Numbered from the stretch's first letter, positions 7,020 to 13,785 are shown. The stretch is DNA of 14,499 nt from Candidatus Acetothermia bacterium (GCA_028275205.1 JAPWVB010000027.1:1-14499), one strand, 5' to 3'. Notes: generated by a model not told the origin, from the sequence alone. Numbers and translations: made by a program.

Positions 7020-7970
7020 TCAAAACCCCAAGATAGACTCCGGGCGCAAGAAGTGACACGTGTAGCCGTCCGGATGCTTCTGTAAGTAGTCTTGATGCTC
7101 CTCTTCCGCGCGCCAGAACGGGCCCGCCCGCTCCACCTGCGTCACAATCGGCCCGCCCCACCTGCTGTATCTGTTGAGACGCTCTATGAAGTCTTGCGCG
7201 ATCCGGCGCTGCTCTTCTGTGTGATAGAAGATCGCCGAGCGGTACGACTCCCCAACGTCGTTTCCTTGACGGTTGGGCGTCGTAGGATCGTGCATCCGAA
7301 AGAAATACCGCAAGAGCTGCTCAAACGGCAGACGCTCCCTGTCGAAGATGACCCTCACGGCTTCGGCATGCCCAGGATGATGACGATACGTCGCGTTGGG
7401 GACCTTCCCGCCCGTGTAGCCGACATCAGTGTAGACGACGCCGGGAATCTTTCGCAGAATCTCTTGCATCCCCCAGAAGCAGCCTCCAGCTAAGTAAACA
7501 ACTTCTCGGTTGGGAAGATACCCCGCGAGAATGAACGGCTCCAGATACCGCGCGTAGCCCTCAGCTTCCATCTGGGTGACGTGCACGAAGCGCAACGCTG
7601 CAGAGTTAATACAGTAGCGCTTATACGTCGGCGGCGGGCCGTCGTCGAAGACGTGTCCTAAATGAGAGTCGCCGTGCTTGGAGCGCACCTCCGTGCGCAC
7701 CATCCCATACGAATAGTCGGGCTTCTCGACGATATTGTCTGGTTCGATGGGTCGGGTAAAGCTGGGCCAGCCCGTGCCCGAATCGAATTTATCAAACGAC
7801 GAGAAGAGCGGCTCGCCGCTGACGACGTCTACGTAGATGCCCGGCTCATGATGATCCCAATACGCGTTCTGGAACGGCGGCTCCGTGCCGCAGTTGCAGA
7901 CGACCTCAAATTGTTCGGGGGGCAGAATCTTCTTCAGCTCTTCGCGTGAGGGCTTCTTGAAATGCGTCAT
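7020..7970 (-). CDS. msrBA: Peptide methionine sulfoxide reductase MsrB-MsrA fusion
   Basis: Repairs oxidised methionine, 316 aa, with two domains in the order B then A. The MsrB half (about 5-146) reduces the R-sulfoxide and carries GTGWPSF (65-71), HLGHVF (103-108) and catalytic C120 in RYCINSAAL. It lacks the zinc-binding CxxC pairs of some MsrB proteins; C25 and C27 are candidate resolving cysteines. The MsrA half (about 156-316) reduces the S-sulfoxide with catalytic C164 in GGCFWG, a GHAEAVRV motif, and C305 near the end as a possible resolving cysteine. The fusion lacks a signal peptide, so it is cytoplasmic. An AGGAGG-like site (7976-7981) supports the ATG at 7970. It is transcribed alone and convergent with aconitase. 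Confidence 0.96.
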   Translation of the reverse strand: MTHFKKPSREELKKILPPEQFEVVCNCGTEPPFQNAYWDHHEPGIYVDVVSGEPLFSSFDKFDSGTGWPSFTRPIEPDNIVEKPDYSYGMVRTEVRSKHGDSHLGHVFDDGPPPTYKRYCINSAALRFVHVTQMEAEGYARYLEPFILAGYLPNREVVYLAGGCFWGMQEILRKIPGVVYTDVGYTGGKVPNATYRHHPGHAEAVRVIFDRERLPFEQLLRYFFRMHDPTTPNRQGNDVGESYRSAIFYHTEEQRRIAQDFIERLNRYSRWGGPIVTQVERAGPFWRAEEEHQDYLQKHPDGYTCHFLRPESILGF

Positions 7971-7992
7971 GAGCGCCTCCTGTCACGAAGGT

Positions 7993-8000
7993 ATTATAGC
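7993..8000 (-). promoter_or_regulatory. Extended -10 promoter of msrBA
   Basis: The minus strand reads TGC followed by TATAAT (7998-7993), an extended -10 element, about 22 bp before the start codon. No good -35 hexamer is found at 16-18 bp, which is usual for extended -10 promoters. Confidence 0.55.
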
Positions 8001-8004
8001 ACAG

Positions 8005-8032
8005 TTGCGCGCGCGTCGCCCATCGCTATAAT
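8005..8032 (+). promoter_or_regulatory. Sigma70 promoter of the THI5-like binding-protein gene
   Basis: TTGCGC (8005-8010), 16 bp and TATAAT (8027-8032) precede the ATG at 8051. The predicted leader is only about 12 nt and contains the GAAGGTGAT ribosome binding region. It is divergent from the msrBA promoter, within the same 80-bp gap. Confidence 0.55.
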
Positions 8033-8050
8033 CTCCGAAGGTGATCCGAT

Positions 8051-9091
8051 ATGCGCATCGCAGCTCTTGCTGCGCTCTTATCTCTTTGGGCTCTTGCGCC
8101 CGGCTCAGCTCAGTTTGGGCTCGTCTTAGTATTAGATTGGCTGCCCAACTGCGTTTATGGGCATGGCCAGTTGAGCGGCCATGCGCTCGTCTTAGTATTA
8201 GATTGGCTGCCCAACCCCAATCACGTCCCGATCTACGTCGCCCAAGAGATGGGATTCTTCTCTGCTGAAGGCTTATCTGTCTCTATCCAAGCCCCGACGG
8301 CTTTCGATCCCAGCGATCCGGCCAAGCTCGCCGCTGCGGGGAGAGCCGATCTGGCCATAACAACCCCGATCAATCTCATCGTCATTCGTTCGCAGACCGT
8401 GCCGTTGACGGCCGTAGGATCGCTCATTCAGAAGCCGCTTGGGGGGCTGTTGGCGCTGGCGGAGCGCGGCATCCGCACGCTGAAAGATTTTAAGGGCCGC
8501 AAGATCGGGTACTCTCTCGAACCCGAGGAGCCCGTCCTGTGGGCGGCAATGCTCGAAACCGCGGGCCTCAAGCCCGGCGATTACACACTCATCAACGTGG
8601 GGTTCGACACGCTCCCGGCGCTCCTCACCGGCCAAGTTGACGCCATCGGCGCGTTCCGCAACGTCGAAAAGATTCTCATCGAAGTCCAAGAGCGCAAAGA
8701 GACGGTCTTCTTCCCGTTTGAAGAGCACGGGATTCCCGATCATCCCCAGCTCGTCTTCATCGCCAATGAGACTATCGCGCAGCAGAAGTCCGAGTTGCTG
8801 AAAAGATTCTTGCGAGCCGTTGCGCGCGCCGTGGCGCTCACCGTACAAGAGCCTGAGCGCGCATTTCAGCTCTTTCTTAAAGCGAACCCCGATCTGCAGC
8901 GCGAAGAAAAGCTCAACAGAAGATTCTTTGAAGCGACCATCGCGTTCTTTGTCGGGGCACCGTGCCATAATCAGCTCGAGAAGTGGGCCAAGCTGCAGAG
9001 CTTTCTCTTTGAGCGGCAGCTCATCGCGCGCACGACGGACTTAGCCCAGCTTGTCAGGACAGATCTTCTGCCGCCGGAGTGTGGACGATGA
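8051..9091 (+). CDS. NMT1/THI5-like ABC substrate-binding protein (HMP/pyrimidine type)
   Basis: Exported binding protein, 346 aa. The signal peptide (1-20) ends PGSA. The core begins LVLDWLPNPNHVPIYVAQEM, the hallmark start of bacterial hydroxymethylpyrimidine- or formylaminopyrimidine-binding proteins of the thiamine salvage group. AGRADLAITTPINLI (97-111) and LKDFKGRKIGYS (143-154) are typical of the fold. Related proteins bind riboflavin precursors, nitrate or sulfonates, so the ligand is not certain. Oddly, LVLVLDWLPN occurs twice (24-33 and 46-55), separated by a 12-residue segment from a palindromic insert; the second copy is the one continuing into the domain. No permease or ATPase partner is adjacent. 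The last codons overlap the nitrilase start (ATGA), so the two proteins are made together. Confidence 0.85.
   Translation: MRIAALAALLSLWALAPGSAQFGLVLVLDWLPNCVYGHGQLSGHALVLVLDWLPNPNHVPIYVAQEMGFFSAEGLSVSIQAPTAFDPSDPAKLAAAGRADLAITTPINLIVIRSQTVPLTAVGSLIQKPLGGLLALAERGIRTLKDFKGRKIGYSLEPEEPVLWAAMLETAGLKPGDYTLINVGFDTLPALLTGQVDAIGAFRNVEKILIEVQERKETVFFPFEEHGIPDHPQLVFIANETIAQQKSELLKRFLRAVARAVALTVQEPERAFQLFLKANPDLQREEKLNRRFFEATIAFFVGAPCHNQLEKWAKLQSFLFERQLIARTTDLAQLVRTDLLPPECGR
8119..8215. repeat. Exact 31-bp direct repeat flanking a 35-bp palindromic insert
   Basis: Bases 8119-8149 and 8185-8215 are identical over 31 bp. Between them lie 35 bp holding a perfect inverted repeat, GCATGGCC (8161-8168) and GGCCATGC (8177-8184), with an 8-base loop. 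The period is 66 bp (22 codons), so the reading frame is kept. No base has diverged between copies, suggesting a recent event or an assembly artefact. Confidence 0.9.
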
Positions 9092-9885
9092 TCAAAGTTG
9101 GGTTCTATCAGTTCTGCCCAACATTTGGCGACGTGCGCGCCAACCTCCACAAGATCGCCGAAGCGATAGAAACCACCAAAGCTGATATTTTAGTCTTGCC
9201 GGAGCTGTGCACCACGGGGTATCTCTTCACGTCGCGCGACGAAGTCGCAAAGCTAGCCGAGCCGATCCCCGGCCCGACGACGCTCTTTTTGGAGAATGTC
9301 GCGCGCCGTAAGAATATGTGGCTGGTGCTGGGCATGGCCGAGCGCGATGAAGTCTCGAAAAAATTCTATAACTCCGCGGTGCTCATCGGGCCCGACGGCT
9401 TGAAAGCTGTCTATCGCAAGGCGCATCTCTTCTTTGAGGAGAAGCTCTACTTCGCGCCCGGCGACACGCCGTTTCGGGTCTACGATCTGGGCGTTGCCAG
9501 GGTGGGGATGCTCGTCTGTTTCGATCACTTCTTTCCAGAGGCGACGCGGACGCTGGCCCTCCAGGGGGCGCAGATTATCTGTCATCCGTCGAATTTGGTC
9601 CTGCCGGGCAAGGGGCAGCAGATCACGCGGGTGCGGGCTATGGAGAACCGCATCTTTTGGGTCTTAGCGAATCGTTGCGGGACGGAGGAGCGCAACGGAA
9701 AAAAGCTCACGTACACGGGGGCCAGTCAGATCATCGCGCCCGACGGCGAGATTGTAGCGCAGGCGCCGCCCGATGAAGAGTCTTTGCAGATCGTCGAGAT
9801 CAGCCCTGCCCAAGCCGACGACAAGCACGTGACAGCGATGAACGATCTCTTTCGAGATAGAAGGCCGGAGTTGTATGAGAAATGA
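9088..9885 (+). CDS. Nitrilase-superfamily carbon-nitrogen hydrolase
   Basis: Cytoplasmic amidase or related C-N hydrolase, 265 aa. The catalytic triad is complete: E39 in LVLPELCTTGY, K111 in YRKAHLF and C144 in GMLVCFDHFFPE. ICHPSNLVLP (164-173) and RAMENRIFWVLANRCG (183-198) are the usual downstream motifs. The ATG at 9088 is preferred to the GTG at 9079 because it sits in an ATGA overlap with the binding-protein stop, has GGAG at 9075-9078 at a proper distance, and begins IKVGFYQF like other family members. Coupling to a THI5-like protein suggests the enzyme acts on the imported compound, for instance an amide or formamide of a pyrimidine. That is inference; biogenic-amide or carbamoyl substrates are alternatives. 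Confidence 0.92.
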   Translation: MIKVGFYQFCPTFGDVRANLHKIAEAIETTKADILVLPELCTTGYLFTSRDEVAKLAEPIPGPTTLFLENVARRKNMWLVLGMAERDEVSKKFYNSAVLIGPDGLKAVYRKAHLFFEEKLYFAPGDTPFRVYDLGVARVGMLVCFDHFFPEATRTLALQGAQIICHPSNLVLPGKGQQITRVRAMENRIFWVLANRCGTEERNGKKLTYTGASQIIAPDGEIVAQAPPDEESLQIVEISPAQADDKHVTAMNDLFRDRRPELYEK

Positions 9886-9934
9886 AGTTGCGATCCATCT
9901 AATCGCCGATAGATGAACTGATGATGGTTTGAGG

Positions 9935-9970
9935 TAAGCGTTCGCTTATACGGCTCTTATCGGATACAAT
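9935..9970 (+). promoter_or_regulatory. Possible promoter and small palindrome before the 76-aa gene
   Basis: TACAAT at 9965-9970 has only a poor -35 match (TTCGCT, 9941-9946, 18 bp away). That region coincides with a 14-bp palindrome of TAAGCG (9935-9940) and CGCTTA (9943-9948), which could be a self-repression site, as is common for antitoxin genes. Confidence 0.35.
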
Positions 9971-10009
9971 AGACGCGCTGATTCAAGGCACGTTTGTGGA
10001 GGGATGAGC

Positions 10010-10240
10010 ATGTCTTCTAAGGCGATTGCGACCGTGCAAAAAATGCTGGAGTCCTTGCCTGAAGAAGCGCAAGAGCGGGTGGTGGAACACCTGCGGGAGT
10101 ACATCTTAGATCTGCAAGACGAATTGGAGTGGGATGCGCTCTTCGAGCGCACTCAAGAGCAGCTTATTGCGGCAGCCCGCCATGCCAAAGAGGAAATTGC
10201 TGCTGGCAAAGCAGAACCTATGGATTTTGAGCGCCTGTGA
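10010..10240 (+). CDS. Small antitoxin-like hypothetical protein
   Basis: 76 aa, acidic and mostly helical by sequence. It has an N-terminal block SSKAIATVQKMLESLPEEAQ (2-21) that resembles the 'sLPeE.q..v..hl' opening of many small antitoxin-like proteins, then WDALFERTQEQL and a tail AKEEIAAGKAEPMDF. Tails of this kind occur in genes often paired with type II toxins. I cannot name the family firmly. The ATG at 10010 is chosen over 10004 because GGAGGG (9998-10003) touches the first but lies 6 nt from the second. No toxin gene follows: the next element, 6 bp after the stop, is the riboswitch promoter. So it is either an orphan or has another role. Confidence 0.7.
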   Translation: MSSKAIATVQKMLESLPEEAQERVVEHLREYILDLQDELEWDALFERTQEQLIAAARHAKEEIAAGKAEPMDFERL

Positions 10241-10246
10241 GACAGG

Positions 10247-10276
10247 TTGACAGCCTTCAGTCAAGAGGCTTATAAT
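10247..10276 (+). promoter_or_regulatory. Near-consensus sigma70 promoter of the riboswitch-mutS operon
   Basis: A perfect TTGACA (10247-10252) and a perfect TATAAT (10271-10276) are separated by 18 bp, the best promoter in the window. Transcription should begin near 10283, just before the riboswitch. Such strength suits a gene held off by termination in the leader rather than by a repressor. Confidence 0.85.
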
Positions 10277-10293
10277 TGAGTCAGACGCTTGAG

Positions 10294-10346
10294 TTGGGCG
10301 ATGAGGCTCGCCCTTAACCGCCGTACCTGGCTGATAGCCTCTACGA
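10294..10346 (+). ncRNA. Fluoride riboswitch (crcB motif) aptamer
   Basis: The leader reads GGGCGATGAGGCTCGCCC (10296-10313), then a short hairpin GCC (10320-10322)/GGC (10329-10331), then CTGATAGCCTCTAC (10331-10344). From memory, the Thermotoga petrophila fluoride aptamer has GGGCGAUGAGGCCCGCCC, a hairpin and CUGAUGGCCUCUAC in the same order. Stem GGGCG/CGCCC (10296-10300 with 10309-10313) presents loop GAGGC (10303-10307), which can form the class-defining pseudoknot with GCCTC (10337-10341). Those GCCTC bases also begin the terminator stem, so ligand binding should prevent termination: an ON switch, as described for fluoride riboswitches. The genes under control are the two MutS-like ATPases. 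Confidence 0.9.
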
Positions 10347-10374
10347 AGCAAAAAGTCTTCGTAGAGGCTTTTTT
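10337..10374 (+). terminator. Intrinsic terminator of the fluoride riboswitch expression platform
   Basis: GCCTCTACGAAG (10337-10348) and CTTCGTAGAGGC (10357-10368) form a perfect 12-bp stem with an 8-base loop, followed at once by six T (10369-10374). It stands between the strong promoter and the first MutS-like gene (ATG at 10399). Its left arm overlaps the aptamer pseudoknot, so the two structures exclude each other. Confidence 0.93.
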
Positions 10375-10398
10375 ACCTTGAACGGGGAGATTGAGAGC

Positions 10399-11943
10399 AT
10401 GGGAGAAGCCCTGGCAGTCTTTCAGAGCATCTTGCACCCCTCGGAGGGCGTTCAGCACGAAACGCCGCGGCAGCCTGATTTCTTCTCTGACTTAAACCTG
10501 GACCAGATCATCGAAGCGATAACTGCGCACAAGGAAGAGTATAACTTACAGCCCTTCTTCTGGACGCCGTTGCGCGACCCGGAGCTCGTGCGCTACCGCC
10601 AGGAGGTCATGCGGGATCTCGAAGATGAGGCCGTGATGGCGTGCATCAAAGCGTTTGCCGAAAAGATGCGCACCGTGCGCCGCTATCTGGCCCTGGCCGA
10701 GAAGCTGGACTACGACTACCACAAGAAGGGATGGATCTTAGAAGCAGCCCTGGTCTATGGAGATGCCATAACCGCTCTGGCTCGCGAGCTTGCTGCCGTG
10801 CCGCTGAAATCGCGCGGCCTTCTGGCCTTCCGCGAGTGGGTGCAGCGCTACGCCCAGGCGCCGGCATTTCAGTCTTTCGTCGCAGAAGCCCAGCAGGTCA
10901 AGCGCGCCCTCAGTGAGCTGAAGTATTGCGTGATCATCGAGAGCGGCAAGTTCAAGGTCAAACGCTACGAAGGGGAGGCGGACTACAGCGTCGAGATAGA
11001 GAGAATTTTTGAGAAGTTCCGACAAGGGGATGTTGAGAGCTATCTTGTCAAACTGCCGGAGCGATCGGGGATGAGCCACATCGAGGCGCAGATCCTCGAA
11101 TTCGTGGCTCGGCTCTATCCTGAGCCGTTCGCTGCGTTAGATAGTTTCTGTGCTCATCACGCCCGTTTTCTCGATGAGACCATCCAAGCGTTTGACCGAG
11201 AAATTCAGTTTTATGTGGCCTATCTGGACTTCATCGCGGAGTTCAAGCGCAAGGGGTTGCCCTTCTGCTACCCCCAGGTGAGCACGACGGACAAAGCCGA
11301 GTTCGTGCGCGACGGCTTCGATCTCGCGCTGGCTCTTGCGACGCGCGACGACGCAAAGCCTATTGTGCTCAATGATTTCTCCCTCGATGGCCCAGAGCGC
11401 ATCATCGTGGTCACCGGCCCCAATCAGGGGGGCAAGACGACCTTTGCCCGCATGATCGGGCAGATTCACTATCTGGCCAGCTTGGGCTGCCCGGTCCCTG
11501 GACGCGAGGCGCGCCTGTTTCTGTGCGATAGAATCTTCGCGCACTTCGAGCGCGTAGAAGACATCCGCAACCTGCGCGGCAAACTGGAGGACGACCTGGT
11601 CCGCATTCACGAGATGCTCTCCCGCGCCACGCCCGACAGCCTGTTCATCCTGAACGAGATCTTCACTTCAACGACACTACAAGACGCGATCTTCTTGAGC
11701 CGGGAGATCATGGCCCGGCTGATCGAGCTCGATGCCCTGGGCGTATGGGTGACGTTTCTCGATGAGCTGGCCTCGTTCGGTGAAAAGACGGTCAGCATGG
11801 TGGCAACCGTGGACCCCATAGATCCGAGCGTGCGCACTTTTAAGATCGTGAGAAGACCTGCGGATGGCCTTGCGTATGCGCGCGCGCTGGCGCAAAAGCA
11901 TCGCCTGACGTACGAGCAGATCAAGGAGCGGATTCTGCGATGA
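10399..11943 (+). CDS. MutS-like ATPase, first of fluoride-controlled pair
   Basis: 514 aa. It resembles MutS only in the helical lever region (about 40-290) and the C-terminal ABC-type ATPase; the N-terminal mismatch-reading and connector domains, and any Smr nuclease domain, are absent. Walker A is GPNQGGKTT (340-348). The Walker B strand reads LFILNE (415-420), with N where MutS has D. The region equal to the MutS THYHEL histidine loop reads VTFLDEL, so the histidine is missing. The ATG at 10399 has GGGGAG (10384-10388 region) upstream; a TTG at 10378 lies against the terminator without a site and is rejected. It overlaps the next gene by ATGA. As I recall, MutS-like genes are a known minority target of fluoride riboswitches. 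The biochemical role is unknown; DNA structure or damage handling is the family-based guess. Confidence 0.88.
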   Translation: MGEALAVFQSILHPSEGVQHETPRQPDFFSDLNLDQIIEAITAHKEEYNLQPFFWTPLRDPELVRYRQEVMRDLEDEAVMACIKAFAEKMRTVRRYLALAEKLDYDYHKKGWILEAALVYGDAITALARELAAVPLKSRGLLAFREWVQRYAQAPAFQSFVAEAQQVKRALSELKYCVIIESGKFKVKRYEGEADYSVEIERIFEKFRQGDVESYLVKLPERSGMSHIEAQILEFVARLYPEPFAALDSFCAHHARFLDETIQAFDREIQFYVAYLDFIAEFKRKGLPFCYPQVSTTDKAEFVRDGFDLALALATRDDAKPIVLNDFSLDGPERIIVVTGPNQGGKTTFARMIGQIHYLASLGCPVPGREARLFLCDRIFAHFERVEDIRNLRGKLEDDLVRIHEMLSRATPDSLFILNEIFTSTTLQDAIFLSREIMARLIELDALGVWVTFLDELASFGEKTVSMVATVDPIDPSVRTFKIVRRPADGLAYARALAQKHRLTYEQIKERILR

Positions 11944-13490
11944 GAGTCTTTCTTCTGTATCCTGACCGAGATTTTGATCTTTCTAGGGAATTGCCGCCCA
12001 ACGCTGCAGATCTTTCGCAGGACCTGGCGCTGGATATACTGTTCGCGGCGATGGCGCAGGGCGATCAGTTCTTGTTGGACGTAGCCCGCCGGGTGGTCTT
12101 ATCCGGCTCAGACGAGCTCGACGTCATTCTCTATCGCCAGGAGATCTTGAGAGATTGCCTAAAACACCCTGATATTGTCCGGCAGATCTATAGCATCCCC
12201 GTAGAATTTCTGGAGAGGAAGCGCAAGGAGTGGCTGTGGATCTCCCCTCGCCATGCTGCACCAAGCTCCATCTTGAGCGGCGCCCAGCGGATGCTGGAGG
12301 TCTCGCTGGACTTATTACAGAAGCTGCGGCAGATAGCCGACGAGCACGCCGGAGCTTTTACGTCGCGGGGCTTCCGCCGGTTTTTCTCTATGATCAAGCA
12401 GGAGCTGGATGATGCCTATCTGGCTACGATGGCCAAGCATATCCAGGCGCTGCGCTTCCCCAAAGGCGTCTTGCTGAGCGCGCAGCTGGGCAATGGCAAT
12501 GAGGGCACCAACTACACTCTCTGCAAGCCCCACGATCGAGAACGGAGCTGGCTCAAGCGCATCTTCGCCGCACGATCGCCGATCTATTCTTTCTCCCTCC
12601 ATCCCCGCGATGACCACGGGGCGCGAGTGCTCGGGGAATTGCGGGATCGAGGCTTGGCACGAGCGGCCAACTCGACCGCGCAGGCGGCCGAGCACATCGA
12701 GAGCTTTTTCAAAGTGCTGCGCTGGGAACTGGCGTTCTATATGGGGTGCTTGAACTTATACGAGCAGCTTCAGCAGCTCAATGAGCCTATTGCGTTTCCT
12801 CAGGTCGCGCCAGCCAAGGAGCGCCGATTCTCCTGCACGGGCTTGTATGACATCTCCCTGGCGCTGACGATGAAGCGCACGGTCGTGGGCAACGACGTCA
12901 CTGCCGATGGGAAAGATCTCGTCATCATTACCGGACCTAACCAAGGAGGGAAGACCACGTTCTTGCGCAGCGTTGGTCTGGCGCAGCTGATGATGCAAGC
13001 TGGCATGTTCGTCCCTGCGGAATCGTTCTCGGGCACTGTCTGCTCAGGGGTCTTTACGCACTTCAAGCGCGAAGAAGACAGGACGCTAAGGAGCGGCAAG
13101 TTCGAAGAGGAGCTGAAGCGCATAAGCGCCGTGATTGATCTTATCAGGCCCAACGGTCTTGTCTTGCTCAACGAGTCCTTTGCCAGCACCAATGAGCGCG
13201 AAGGCGCGGAGATCGCAAGAGAAGTCGTGAGCGCCCTGCTGGAATCCGGCGTAAAGATTTTCTACGTCACGCACATGTACGAATTCGCTCGCCGTGTTCA
13301 CGAGCAGCGAGCACAGAACGTTCTGTTCTTACGGGCGGAGAGGCTTGCGGACGGCACTCGGACCTTCAAGGTCAAGGAGGGCGAGCCCGTGGGGACGAGC
13401 TACGGAGCAGATCTATACAATAAAATATTCGTGTCAGGGGAGACAGAACGTGAGGGCGCATCGCTCTCTGTCGCTCTTGATCAAGCTTAA
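11940..13490 (+). CDS. MutS-like ATPase, second of fluoride-controlled pair
   Basis: 516 aa, paralogue of the preceding protein: both share a 'YRQE-(V/I)-(M/L)-RD' block, 'PQV' followed by 'LALAL/ISLAL', the identical Walker A GPNQGGKTT (332-340 here) and HF(E/K)R-EDI/R..LRSGK-type segments. The Walker B strand is LVLLNES (407-413), again N for D. Unlike its partner it keeps the histidine loop, YVTHMYEF with H445, and a MutS-like FASTNEREGAEIAREV (414-429). The mismatch-binding N-terminus of MutS is missing. The ATG overlaps the stop of the first gene, so equal expression and a heterodimer, like Msh2-Msh6 in logic, are likely. The last 20 or so residues are unlike the family core. The ATP site looks usable apart from N411. 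Confidence 0.9.
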   Translation: MRVFLLYPDRDFDLSRELPPNAADLSQDLALDILFAAMAQGDQFLLDVARRVVLSGSDELDVILYRQEILRDCLKHPDIVRQIYSIPVEFLERKRKEWLWISPRHAAPSSILSGAQRMLEVSLDLLQKLRQIADEHAGAFTSRGFRRFFSMIKQELDDAYLATMAKHIQALRFPKGVLLSAQLGNGNEGTNYTLCKPHDRERSWLKRIFAARSPIYSFSLHPRDDHGARVLGELRDRGLARAANSTAQAAEHIESFFKVLRWELAFYMGCLNLYEQLQQLNEPIAFPQVAPAKERRFSCTGLYDISLALTMKRTVVGNDVTADGKDLVIITGPNQGGKTTFLRSVGLAQLMMQAGMFVPAESFSGTVCSGVFTHFKREEDRTLRSGKFEEELKRISAVIDLIRPNGLVLLNESFASTNEREGAEIAREVVSALLESGVKIFYVTHMYEFARRVHEQRAQNVLFLRAERLADGTRTFKVKEGEPVGTSYGADLYNKIFVSGETEREGASLSVALDQA

Positions 13491-13497
13491 GTTTGAT
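13480..13497. repeat. 18-bp near-palindrome at the end of the MutS-like operon
   Basis: ATCAAGCTTAAGTTTGAT reads almost the same on both strands; the only exception is a G-T pair at positions 6 and 13 from the ends. It spans the stop codon of the second MutS-like gene. There is no T-run, so a terminator role is doubtful. Confidence 0.4.
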
Positions 13498-13499
13498 AG

Positions 13500-13535
13500 C
13501 CGCTGACGGCAACGAGGGTCACAGCGGTGTATAAT
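13500..13535 (+). promoter_or_regulatory. Promoter with overlapping inverted repeat before the DUF433 gene
   Basis: TATAAT at 13530-13535 stands only 7 bp before the ATG at 13543, so the predicted transcript starts at or next to the start codon. No ribosome binding site is present. CCGCTG (13500-13505) and CAGCGG (13522-13527) form a 6-bp inverted repeat just upstream of the -10 box, a place where an antitoxin could bind to repress itself. No convincing -35 hexamer is found. Confidence 0.5.
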
Positions 13536-13542
13536 ATAGCGT

Positions 13543-13785
13543 ATGCAGAACTGGCGTGAGCGTATCTCGATCAACCCAAACGTTTGCTTTGGCAAGCCCT
13601 GCATTAAGGGGACACGCATCTGGGTCTCTCTCATTGTGGACAATCTCGCCGCAGGTGCTACCGAAGAGGAGATTCTTGAGGCTTACCCGTCCCTGACCCG
13701 TGAGGATATCCGTGCCGCGCTGGCCTTTGCCGCTGAGATGGCTCGCGAGCGGTATGTGCCTATTCCCCTGACGACAGATTCATGA
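13543..13785 (+). CDS. DUF433 antitoxin (VapB45-like)
   Basis: 80 aa DNA-binding antitoxin candidate. The family core is clear: ISINPNVCFGKPCIKGTRIW (8-27), then a winged-helix-like part with AAGATEEEILEAYPSLTREDIRAAL whose second helix would contact DNA. This family pairs with DUF5615 PIN-like toxins, and the next gene is exactly that, overlapping by ATGA. The start is fixed by the family's usual N-terminus; it has no Shine-Dalgarno sequence and lies right at the predicted transcription start, suggesting leaderless translation. The product probably neutralises the toxin by direct binding and represses its own promoter, as in other type II systems. Confidence 0.88.
   Translation: MQNWRERISINPNVCFGKPCIKGTRIWVSLIVDNLAAGATEEEILEAYPSLTREDIRAALAFAAEMARERYVPIPLTTDS

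Noticed and set aside
8273..8968. Minus-strand open frame of 231 codons across the THI5-like gene
   Set aside because: It is antisense to a recognised gene, rich in charged residues without motifs, and has no ribosome binding site.
9896..9915. CATCTA/TAGATG inverted repeat after the nitrilase gene
   Set aside because: An AT-rich 6-bp stem without a T-run is not enough to call a terminator.
10378..10398. TTG start giving seven extra residues to the first MutS-like protein
   Set aside because: It lies 4 bp after the terminator T-run without a ribosome binding site. The ATG at 10399 has one.
11137..11610. Minus-strand open frame inside the first MutS-like gene
   Set aside because: It is a shadow of the ATPase coding strand with no family resemblance.
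13313..13326. Perfect 14-bp palindrome ACAGAACGTTCTGT
   Set aside because: It lies inside conserved-looking coding sequence of the second MutS-like gene, far from any promoter; probably chance.
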